Below, piece by piece: positions 52,885-60,289 of a stretch of 64,000 bases of DNA. Under the pieces are notes generated by a model. The model saw nothing but the letters and a program-made list of their open reading frames with translations, was not told the DNA's origin and searched no databases. The translations under genes and the position numbers were made by a program. Source of the stretch: Kineosporiaceae bacterium (lineage in GTDB: Bacteria > Actinomycetota > Actinomycetes > Actinomycetales > Kineosporiaceae); the NCBI GenBank assembly GCA_016794595.1, contig JAEUJN010000076.1, positions 62,001 to 126,000 on the forward strand, read 5' to 3'. Each line of letters opens with the position of its first letter. The first letter of the stretch is position 1.

Positions 52885-53265
52885 ATGACGAACACACCTG
52901 CATCCCGGTCCCTGCGCCGCAGCGACAACCGCATGATCGCCGGGGTCTGCTCCGGCATCGCCGAGTACCTCGGCGTCGACACCACCCTGGTCCGCGTCCT
53001 GACCGTCGTCTTCGCTCTCTTCGGCGGCGCGGCGGTGCCGATCTACCTCGCCGCCTGGGTGATCATGCCCGACCCGCGGGGTGACATGATCGCCGCCCGG
53101 TTCGTCGAGCGGTTGAACGCCAAGCGGTCCGAGGGCCGGCCGGTCGACGTGCCGAATCCCTACAGCGCCTCGCCGCAGACCCAGACCCACGCCCCCCAGG
53201 CCCCGCAGCCGAGCACCCCGAGCACCTCGGCCGCCGACACCGCTCACGAACCGCCGGCCGCCTGA
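52885..53265 (+). CDS. PspC-domain membrane protein
   Basis: A 126-aa protein with an N-terminal PspC domain: [23 protein letters not shown] then a hydrophobic helix ([25 protein letters not shown]). The C-terminal ~50 residues are Pro/Gln/Thr-rich and probably disordered. PspC domains sense membrane stress in enterobacteria; in actinobacteria the role is undefined. GGAG lies close to the ATG. It is divergent from gltX. Confidence 0.88.
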   Translation: MTNTPASRSLRRSDNRMIAGVCSGIAEYLGVDTTLVRVLTVVFALFGGAAVPIYLAAWVIMPDPRGDMIAARFVERLNAKRSEGRPVDVPNPYSASPQTQTHAPQAPQPSTPSTSAADTAHEPPAA

Positions 53266-53327
53266 TCCGCCCGGCCATCGAGCGCCCGCCCGCCGACCGC
53301 TCGCCGACCGCACGCCGACCGCGCAGG

Positions 53328-54116
53328 TCAGCGGCGCACCACCGGGTTGGACAGCACGCCCAGCCCCTCGATGTCCACCTCGACCCGCTGCCCGGCCGTG
53401 ATCGGACCGACGCCCTCGGGGGTGCCGGTCAGGATCACGTCGCCGGGCAGCAGGGTCATGGCCGAGCTCACGTGGACGACGATCCGGGTCACGTCGAAGA
53501 CCATCTGCGCGGTCCGCGCCGACTGCACCACCTCGCCGTCCCGGCGGGTATTCAGCGCCCGGTCGGCGACATCGCGGACCCCCAGACCGGTCACCAGGTA
53601 CGGACCCAGCGGGCAGGAGGCGTCGAATCCCTTGGCCCGCCACCACTGACCGTCCCCGCGCTGCCAGTCCCTGGCGGTGACGTCGTTGGCGCAGGTGTAC
53701 CCGAGGATCACCTCGTCGACCCGCTCTGCGGGGACGTCGCGGCAGACCCGCCCGATGACCACCGCCAGCTCGCCCTCGTAGTGCACCTCGGTGCTGCCGG
53801 CAGGGAGCACGATCGGGTCGCCCGGCCCGATCACCGAGGTGTTGGGCCGGAGGAAGATCATCGGCTCGGCCGGCACGTCACTGCCCATCTCGGCGGCGTG
53901 GGCGGCGTAGTTGCGCCCCACGCCGAGCACCTTGCTGCGCGGGATCACCGGGGCCAGCAGGCGGACGTCGTCCAGCGCCACGCGCTCGCCGGTGAACTGC
54001 ACGGGGGTGTAGAGCGGATCGCCGACGATGACGGCCAGCTGGGCGGTGCCGTCCGGGTCGTGCTCCAGCACGCCGAACCGGGGGTCCTCACCGGTGGTGA
54101 ATCTCGCGATGTGCAC
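53328..54116 (-). CDS. Fumarylacetoacetate hydrolase family protein
   Basis: A 262-aa member of the FAH superfamily, which cleaves C-C bonds or decarboxylates keto-acids. VLGVGRNYAAHAAEMGS, the metal-binding HYEGELAVVIGR (Glu residues), CANDVTARDWQ, RAKGFDASCPLGPYLV and TGTPEGVGP are characteristic. The exact substrate is not determinable. The GTG has TAGGCT at exactly -12 and no ribosome-binding site, indicating a leaderless transcript. Its position next to gltX is conserved in actinobacteria. Confidence 0.9.
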   Translation of the reverse strand: MHIARFTTGEDPRFGVLEHDPDGTAQLAVIVGDPLYTPVQFTGERVALDDVRLLAPVIPRSKVLGVGRNYAAHAAEMGSDVPAEPMIFLRPNTSVIGPGDPIVLPAGSTEVHYEGELAVVIGRVCRDVPAERVDEVILGYTCANDVTARDWQRGDGQWWRAKGFDASCPLGPYLVTGLGVRDVADRALNTRRDGEVVQSARTAQMVFDVTRIVVHVSSAMTLLPGDVILTGTPEGVGPITAGQRVEVDIEGLGVLSNPVVRR

Positions 54117-54203
54117 GGCTGGAGCCTACGACCTGTCCCGGGGGCAGCGGCGCGGCGGGGGACGTGGGGCGAGGCCCGCGCCGCCATGGGGAAGAGTGGT
54201 GCC

Positions 54204-55232
54204 GTGGACGACGTGATGCGCGCGGTACGACTGGTGGCGGCGGGCGAGGTTCGGCTGGTGTCCGAACCCCGGCCACTGCCGGGCCCGGGTGAGTGCCTGG
54301 TGCAGGTGAGCGCGGTCGGCCTGTGCGGGTCGGACCTGCACTGGTACGCCGAGGGCGGGATCGGGGACGCGCGGCTCGCCGATCCCCTGGTGATCGGACA
54401 CGAGGCAGCGGGCGTGATCGTCGCCGGACCCCGTGCGGGACAACGGGTTGCCATCGATCCGGCCGTCCCGTGCGAGCGCTGTGAGCAGTGCCGGGCCGGG
54501 TGGCGCAACCTGTGCCCCGCCGTGCGGTTCCTCGGCCACGGCGCCACGGACGGCGCCCTGCGCGAGTTCCTCGCCTGGCCCGAGCACCTGCTCCACCGCG
54601 TCCCGGAGCAGCTGACGGACGGCGATGTGGCCATGCTCGAGCCGCTCGGGGTCGCCGTGCACGCCCACGACCTCGGTCATCAGCACCTCGGCGACACGGT
54701 GATCGTCGTCGGCTGCGGTCCGATCGGGCTGTGCCTGCTCCAGGTCGCCCGAGCGGCGGGCGCCGCGCGGGTCCTGGCCGTGGACCCGCTCCCCCACCGC
54801 GCTCGGGCCGCGCTGGACCTGGGCGCGGACGCCGTCCTGCCGCCCGAGCCCGCAGCGTTCGCCGCCGCGCTGGCCGAGCAGACCGCCGGCCGCGGGGTCG
54901 ACGTGGCCTACGAGGCGGCGGGTCCGGACGCCGCCGTGAGCCTCGCCGTCGAGGCGGCCCGGCCAGGCGGGCGGGTGGTGCTGGCCGGCATCCCCGACAG
55001 CGACTCGACCACGTTCACCGCCTCGGTGGCCCGGCGCAAGGGCCTGACCCTGGCTCTGGTGCGGCGCATGACGGACGTGTACCCGCGAGCGATGGCCCTG
55101 GTGCTCGGCGGCGCCGTGGATGTCCGCCGGGTGGTGAGCCACACCTTCCCGCTCGAGCGGGCCGCCGACGCCTTCGCGCTGGCCGTGGCCCGCGAGGGTC
55201 TCAAGGTCATCGTCCACCCCACCCTCCCGTGA
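54204..55232 (+). CDS. Zinc-dependent sorbitol/xylitol-type dehydrogenase
   Basis: A 342-aa medium-chain dehydrogenase. Catalytic zinc site CGSDLHWYAEGG and GHEAAGVIV; structural-zinc cysteines in CERCEQCRAGWRNLCP; Rossmann motif VVGCGPIGLCLLQ. This layout fits polyol dehydrogenases (sorbitol, L-iditol, xylitol). The start could be ATG 54186, GTG 54204 or ATG 54216; GTG 54204 has GGGAAG upstream. Its stop overlaps the following sugar-kinase start (GTGA), suggesting that the polyol is oxidised to a ketose that the kinase phosphorylates. Confidence 0.87.
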   Translation: MDDVMRAVRLVAAGEVRLVSEPRPLPGPGECLVQVSAVGLCGSDLHWYAEGGIGDARLADPLVIGHEAAGVIVAGPRAGQRVAIDPAVPCERCEQCRAGWRNLCPAVRFLGHGATDGALREFLAWPEHLLHRVPEQLTDGDVAMLEPLGVAVHAHDLGHQHLGDTVIVVGCGPIGLCLLQVARAAGAARVLAVDPLPHRARAALDLGADAVLPPEPAAFAAALAEQTAGRGVDVAYEAAGPDAAVSLAVEAARPGGRVVLAGIPDSDSTTFTASVARRKGLTLALVRRMTDVYPRAMALVLGGAVDVRRVVSHTFPLERAADAFALAVAREGLKVIVHPTLP

Positions 55233-56797
55233 GCACCCCGCCCGTGAGCACCCCGCTCGTGCTCGCCGTCGACTGCTCGACGACGGCCGCCAAGGCCGTG
55301 GTCATGGACGGCGCCGGCCGACCCGTTGCCTCGGCCTCGACGCCGCTGGCCCTCGATCGCCCGGGGCCGGGCCGGCACGAACAGGACGCCGCCACCTGGT
55401 GGCAGGCAACCCGGCGCTCGATCCGCGAGGCGGTCTCGGCCCTCGACGAGCCGGCCCGGGTCGCAGCCGCCTGCCTGACCCATCAACGGGAGTCCTTCGT
55501 CTGCCTTGATCGGGACGGCGAGGCCCTGCGCCCGGCCGTGCTCTGGCTGGACAGCCGGGCCGGGGCCGAGATCGCCGAGCTGGGCACCGATCGGGTGCTG
55601 GCCCTGTCGGGCAAGCCACCGGACACCACGCCGGCCCTCTACAAGCTCGCCTGGCTGGCCCGGCACGAGCCCGCCGTGCTGCACGGCGCCGCCCGCGTGG
55701 CGGAGGTGCACGGGTACCTGGCCGGCCATCTGACCCGGCACCTGGGCGGGCACGCGACCGGGCCGTGGGCGACCAGCACCGCCAGCGCGGACTCGCTCGG
55801 CCTGCTCGAGTTGGTCGAGGGCACCTGGTCGGCGGAACTGCTGGGGCTGGCAGGAGTGCGCCGTGACCAACTGCCCGACCTGGTGCCACCGGGTGAGGTG
55901 CTCGGGCAGCTCGCTCCCGAGATCGCCGCCGACCTCGGGCTGCCCGGGCCGATCCCGCTGGTCGCCGGCCTCGGCGACGGTCAGGCCGCGGGTCTGGGTG
56001 CCGGCGCGGTCGACGCCGGGACCGCCTACCTCAACCTGGGTACCTCGATGGTGCTCGGCACCCCCACATCGACCTACCTCAGCGGCAACGCGTTTCGCAC
56101 CCTTGCCGGTGCACCGGCGGGCACCTTCGTGCTGGAGACGGTGCTCAACGCCGCCGCCTACCTGGCGGACTGGTTCCGGCGAGAGTTCGGCGCCACCGCG
56201 GGCGCCGCCCCCGACCCTGCCCTGGAGGCGGCCGCGGCGGCGCTCGCCCCCGGGGCCGACTGCCTGCTCGTCCTGCCCTACTGGAACGCCGCGCAGACCC
56301 CGTACTGGGATCCGGCCGCGCGCGGGGCGATCGTGGGCCTGACCGGCACACACACCCGGGCGCACGTCTACCGGGCACTGCTCGAGGGGGTGGCGTTCGA
56401 GCTGCGCCTCCACCTGGAAGGGCTGGAACAGGCGACCCGGACGCCGATCACCTCGATCCGGGCGATGGGCGGGGGCAGCCGCAGCCCGTTGTGGGCGCAG
56501 ATCGTCGCCGACGTCACCGGGCGGCAACTGCGGCTGTGCGACGGAGAGGAGATCAGCGCGCGTGGCGCCGCCGTCCTGGCCTGGGCCGGTGCGGGGCTCG
56601 GCGGCGATGTCCGTGAGGTCTCCCGGCGGATGGGCGCCCTGGGCGGCACGATCACCCCGGACGCTGCCCGGGCGGCTCGGTACGCCCGGTTGTTCGCCGT
56701 CCAGCGCGAGCTCTACCCCGGGCTGCGCGAGGTGTTCGCCCGGCTGGCCTCCGTCACCGACCAACCGGGCACCGACGAATCGGGCACCGACGGATGA
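55229..56797 (+). CDS. FGGY-family carbohydrate kinase (xylulokinase-like)
   Basis: A 522-aa sugar kinase. N-terminal phosphate motif LAVDCSTTAAKAVV, HEQDAATWW, LTHQRESFVCLD, VLWLDSRAGAEI, GLGDGQAAGLGAG, and the C-terminal MGGGSRSPLWAQIVADVTGR and ISARGAAVLAWAGAG. It phosphorylates a ketose, with D-xylulose as the first guess given the neighbouring dehydrogenase. The C-terminus ends in a small GTDxxGTD repeat. The start codon lies in a 15-bp duplication (GTGAGCACCCCGC twice), so two GTG starts are possible. It converges on the ABC operon. Confidence 0.88.
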   Translation: MSTPPVSTPLVLAVDCSTTAAKAVVMDGAGRPVASASTPLALDRPGPGRHEQDAATWWQATRRSIREAVSALDEPARVAAACLTHQRESFVCLDRDGEALRPAVLWLDSRAGAEIAELGTDRVLALSGKPPDTTPALYKLAWLARHEPAVLHGAARVAEVHGYLAGHLTRHLGGHATGPWATSTASADSLGLLELVEGTWSAELLGLAGVRRDQLPDLVPPGEVLGQLAPEIAADLGLPGPIPLVAGLGDGQAAGLGAGAVDAGTAYLNLGTSMVLGTPTSTYLSGNAFRTLAGAPAGTFVLETVLNAAAYLADWFRREFGATAGAAPDPALEAAAAALAPGADCLLVLPYWNAAQTPYWDPAARGAIVGLTGTHTRAHVYRALLEGVAFELRLHLEGLEQATRTPITSIRAMGGGSRSPLWAQIVADVTGRQLRLCDGEEISARGAAVLAWAGAGLGGDVREVSRRMGALGGTITPDAARAARYARLFAVQRELYPGLREVFARLASVTDQPGTDESGTDG

Positions 56798-56807
56798 GGT
56801 CAGCACC

Positions 56808-57704
56808 TCACTTCGAGAAGCCCGCGGTGAGCCCGGCGAGCAGTTGCCGGCGCCCCACCGCATAGAAGATCAGGACCGGCAGGGTGGTCAGCACGACCGA
56901 GGCCAGGATGGCCGGCACGTTGACGCCGTACTGGCCCTGGTACTCGAACAGCGCCAGCGGCAGCGTCCGCTTGGTGGGGTTCTGGGTCAGGATCAGGGGC
57001 AGCAGGAAGTTGTTCCACACCTGCAGCGCGTTGTAGATCGACACGGTGACCAGTGCGGGGCGGGTGAGGGGGAACGCCAGCCGCCACATGGTCCCCCACT
57101 CGGTGCAGCCGTCCAGCCGCATCGACTCGAACAGCTCACGCGGGACGTCGCGGATGAAGTTCGACAGCACCAGGACGGACAGCGGGATCGCGAAGGCGAT
57201 GGACGGCAGGATCATCCCGGTCAGGGTGTCGTACATCCGCATCCGGATGATGATCAGGTAGATCGGGATGATCACGGCCTGCAGCGGGATCGCCAGTCCC
57301 ATCAGGAACAGCCCGTTGCTGAACCGCAGGAAGAGCCCGTTGCCGCCGCGGACGATCGCGAAGGCGGCCATGAACGAGATCACCACGGCCGGGATCACGG
57401 CTCCGATGGTGACCGCCACGCTGTTCACGAAGTACCGCGCGAAGTCGCTGTCGATGACCAGCCGGTAGGCCGCCAGGGACCACTCCTGCGGCGGGGCGAG
57501 CGGCTTGGTGGCGAAGAAGTTGCTCTGCGACTTGAAGCTGGAGATGACGATCCAGTAGATCGGCAACATCACCACGACCAGCCAGATCCAGCCGGACAGG
57601 CCGCCCAGCCAGTTCCACCGCGCCAGCCGGGCCACGCGCCCGGTGCCACCGGCCACCGGACGCGCCCCGTGCTCGCTGACGGTGTGGGTCGCCGTGGTCG
57701 CCAT
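56808..57704 (-). CDS. Carbohydrate ABC transporter permease (MalG type)
   Basis: A 298-aa inner-membrane permease with six predicted helices and the EAA loop PRELFESMRLDGCTEWGTMWR, which contacts the ATPase. It is the last gene of the substrate-binding-protein/MalF/MalG operon, 3 nt after malF. No ATP-binding subunit is encoded nearby; it probably shares a multitasking ATPase (MsiK-like) encoded elsewhere, as in Streptomyces. Confidence 0.92.
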   Translation of the reverse strand: MATTATHTVSEHGARPVAGGTGRVARLARWNWLGGLSGWIWLVVVMLPIYWIVISSFKSQSNFFATKPLAPPQEWSLAAYRLVIDSDFARYFVNSVAVTIGAVIPAVVISFMAAFAIVRGGNGLFLRFSNGLFLMGLAIPLQAVIIPIYLIIIRMRMYDTLTGMILPSIAFAIPLSVLVLSNFIRDVPRELFESMRLDGCTEWGTMWRLAFPLTRPALVTVSIYNALQVWNNFLLPLILTQNPTKRTLPLALFEYQGQYGVNVPAILASVVLTTLPVLIFYAVGRRQLLAGLTAGFSK

Positions 57705-57707
57705 CGC

Positions 57708-58634
57708 TCAGGCCCCCTCCAGCATGCTCTCGTTCGGGTCGGTCCCACCGAGCCGGCGCAGCACCAGGGCGAGCAGCAACCCGACCAGCACCAGGATGAC
57801 CGCGATCACGCTGGCCGGGCCCATGAGGTTGGCCATGAAGCCGCGCTTGTACATGTCCAGGGCCAGCACGCGGGTCGCGTCGCCCGGGCCACCAGCCGTC
57901 AGCACGAAGATCAGGTCGAAGAAGGTCAGTGAGCCGACCACCATCAGGGTCGAGGAGGTGATGATCGTGTACTTCAACTGCGGCAGCGTGATGCTGAAGA
58001 ACTGCCGCACCCGCCCCGCGCCGTCCAACTCGGCGGCCTCGTACATCGAGCGCGGGATCTGACGCACGCCTCCCTGGTAGATCAGCGTGTGGAACGGCAC
58101 GTACTGCCAGGACACGATGAACACCACCACCGCGACCGCCAGGCCCTCACGCCCCAGCCAGTCCTGCTGCAGCAGCGGCACGCCCAGCCCCGCGCCCAGC
58201 CCGAAATTGGGGTCCAGCAACGCCTTCCAGGTGATCGCGATGGCCGCCGAGGAGAGCAGCAGCGGGATGAAGAACACCACTGCGAGCACACCCCGATAGC
58301 GCTGGCTCCCGGCCAGGAAGACCCCGAGCAGCACGCTGAGCGGGGTCTGGGCGACCCAGGACAGCGCCATGATCTCGAAGGTGACCAGCAGCGAGTGGGG
58401 CAGCTGCGGGTCGGCCAACACGGCCTTCCAGGCGTTCAGGCCGTCCAGCTGGATGTCGGTCGAGATGCCGTTCCAGCGCGTGAACGACAGGTACAGCACG
58501 CCGAACAGCGGCACCACGGCGAAGACCACGAAGACGAGCAGCGCCGGCACCACCAGCCAGGCGAGCGAACCGCTCCGCCCGCCGCTGACGGCGGAACGGT
58601 CTCGCCGCACGGCGGGCGGAGCGGTCACGGTCAC
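57708..58634 (-). CDS. Carbohydrate ABC transporter permease (MalF type)
   Basis: A 308-aa permease with six helices (LAWLVVPALLVFVVFAVVPLFG onward) and the EAA loop PRSMYEAAELDGAGRVRQFFSITLPQL. Its GTG overlaps the stop of the binding-protein gene (GTGA), so translation is coupled. It pairs with the MalG-type permease downstream. Confidence 0.92.
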   Translation of the reverse strand: MTVTAPPAVRRDRSAVSGGRSGSLAWLVVPALLVFVVFAVVPLFGVLYLSFTRWNGISTDIQLDGLNAWKAVLADPQLPHSLLVTFEIMALSWVAQTPLSVLLGVFLAGSQRYRGVLAVVFFIPLLLSSAAIAITWKALLDPNFGLGAGLGVPLLQQDWLGREGLAVAVVVFIVSWQYVPFHTLIYQGGVRQIPRSMYEAAELDGAGRVRQFFSITLPQLKYTIITSSTLMVVGSLTFFDLIFVLTAGGPGDATRVLALDMYKRGFMANLMGPASVIAVILVLVGLLLALVLRRLGGTDPNESMLEGA

Positions 58635-59995
58635 TTCCCGATCACCGCGTTGAGGTTCGCAGCGAATTGCTGGGGGCTGATCGAGAGCTGGAACAGCTTG
58701 GCGATGCTGTCCAGCAGCACCTCGGCCTGGGTCGGCGGGAGGGCCTGGTCCCAGGACTGCACGAAGCTCTTCGCCCCGCTGGCGGTGGCGTACTGGAACT
58801 TCAACCAGTCCGCGTCGGCGCCGCTGATCAGGCTGTCCGAGCCCTTGGCGATCGGGATGTTGCCCGACCCGATCCACGCCTTCTGTTCCTCGAGGTCCAG
58901 GATCGCGGTCTCGAAGAACTTCTTGGCCGTCTCCTTCTCGGCATCGGTCGCCTTGGCGGAGATCGAGTAGTACTGGCCGGGGTTGCCGACCGAGTTGCTC
59001 GGGTCACCCTTGCCGCCGTCCACCCCGGGGAAGTTCATGTAGCCGAGGTGTCCACCGGTGACGAAGTCGCCGCCGCTCGCCTTCATGTTCCCGTAGGTCC
59101 AGGCGCCGTGGACCATCATCGCGGCCTTGCCCGTGTAGAGCAGGGCCTGGTCGGCGTTGGAGTCGGCGGTGACCGAGGAGAAGCCCTTGACGAAGCCACC
59201 CGCCGTGATCAGCTTCTGCATCTCGGTGAGGGCCTGGATGGCCGCCGGGTTGCTCCAGGCGTCCTTCTCCCCGTCGAAGGCGGCCTGGAAGACCTCGGGA
59301 CCGCCGATCCGGTCGAACAGGAACTCCAGCCACATCATGTTGGTCCACCGTGACTGGCCGCCGAGCGAGAACGGCGCGATCCCCTTGGCGTTGAACTTGG
59401 GCACGAGATCCATGATGTCGCCCCAGGACTGCGGCGGCTGGGCGCCGATCTTCTCGAACGAGCGCTTGTCGTAGAACAGCACGATGGGCGTGACCGTCTC
59501 GCCGGGCATCGCATACAGCTTGCCGTTCACGGTGGCAGCGCCGAAGGCCGCCGGGAAGATCTTGTTCTTGATCTCCGGCTTGGAGTCGAACCACGGCGTC
59601 AGGTCCTCGACCTGGTTGGCGTCCACCCAGCTCTTCAGGCCGCCGCCGCCCCAGCCCCACAGGATCGTCGGTGCCTGACCGGCGCCGAGAGCCGTCTTGA
59701 TCTTCTGCTTGTAGGCGTCGTTCTGGAACATGGTCAGGGCGATCGTCGAGCCGGGGTTCGCCGCGTTGAACCGATCGACGGTGGCCTTGCGGATCGCCTC
59801 CTGGGGCTGGCCGGTCAGGGTCCAGTAGCTGGCACCGCCACCCGCCGCGGCGGAGGCGCCACCACCTCCCGCCGACGCACTCGGGTTGGTCGAGCTGGGG
59901 CCGGAGCTGCCGCAGGCGGCGAGTGTGGCCGCCGCGACGGGCAGGCCGGCCGCCAGTGCCAGGAAGTTGCGCCGAGAGGTGGTCCTTGGATCCAC
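58631..59995 (-). CDS. Extracellular sugar-binding lipoprotein (ABC importer)
   Basis: A 454-aa binding protein. The N-terminus has a twin-arginine-type motif TSRRNFLALAAGL followed by lipobox TLAAC, so it is probably exported folded and lipid-anchored. A Gly/Ser/Ala linker leads into the two-lobe fold (YWTLTGQPQEAIRKATV, LYAMPGETVTPIVLFYDKR, GKAAMMVHGAWTYGN). The GTG at 59995 has GGAG 7 nt upstream. Divergent from the GH3 gene with LacI-type operators between, so it likely imports the GH3 product or its substrate (a beta-glucoside). Confidence 0.92.
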   Translation of the reverse strand: MDPRTTSRRNFLALAAGLPVAAATLAACGSSGPSSTNPSASAGGGGASAAAGGGASYWTLTGQPQEAIRKATVDRFNAANPGSTIALTMFQNDAYKQKIKTALGAGQAPTILWGWGGGGLKSWVDANQVEDLTPWFDSKPEIKNKIFPAAFGAATVNGKLYAMPGETVTPIVLFYDKRSFEKIGAQPPQSWGDIMDLVPKFNAKGIAPFSLGGQSRWTNMMWLEFLFDRIGGPEVFQAAFDGEKDAWSNPAAIQALTEMQKLITAGGFVKGFSSVTADSNADQALLYTGKAAMMVHGAWTYGNMKASGGDFVTGGHLGYMNFPGVDGGKGDPSNSVGNPGQYYSISAKATDAEKETAKKFFETAILDLEEQKAWIGSGNIPIAKGSDSLISGADADWLKFQYATASGAKSFVQSWDQALPPTQAEVLLDSIAKLFQLSISPQQFAANLNAVIGK

Positions 59996-60094
59996 GTTGA
60001 TCTCCGCAGGGTGAGGGGCCGCGGTCCGGCCGCGGACACACGAATGCTCCACCGGGCAGCGACGGCCCGACCACCGAGACGGCGTTCGGACTTA

Positions 60095-60108
60095 TCGAAA
60101 TGTTTCGA
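60095..60108. promoter_or_regulatory. LacI-type operator 1
   Basis: Perfect palindrome TCGAAA-TG-TTTCGA in the 294-nt region between the ABC operon and GH3 gene, 100 nt before the binding-protein start. It shares its TCGAAA/TTTCGA core with operator 2. Confidence 0.6.
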
Positions 60109-60246
60109 AACTGCCGTATCGCCCACGGTAGGATTCGTCGCATGGTGGTGTCAATGGCCCGCGGGGTCTCTTGCCACATCGGGACCAAAGCGCAACACTT
60201 CCAGCGGGAAGCGTCCTGCCTCACAGGCCGCTACAAACCTTTTCAA

Positions 60247-60265
60247 CGATCGAAACTTTCGATCG
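60247..60265. promoter_or_regulatory. LacI-type operator 2
   Basis: Perfect 19-bp palindrome CGATCGAAA-C-TTTCGATCG, ending 24 nt before the GH3 ATG. LacI-family repressors typically bind such palindromes; the LacI gene co-transcribed with GH3 is the likely ligand-responsive repressor. Elsewhere in this intergenic region (59996-60289) I see no gene. Confidence 0.65.
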
Positions 60266-60289
60266 AGACCCGTTCCAGCGGGAGTGACA

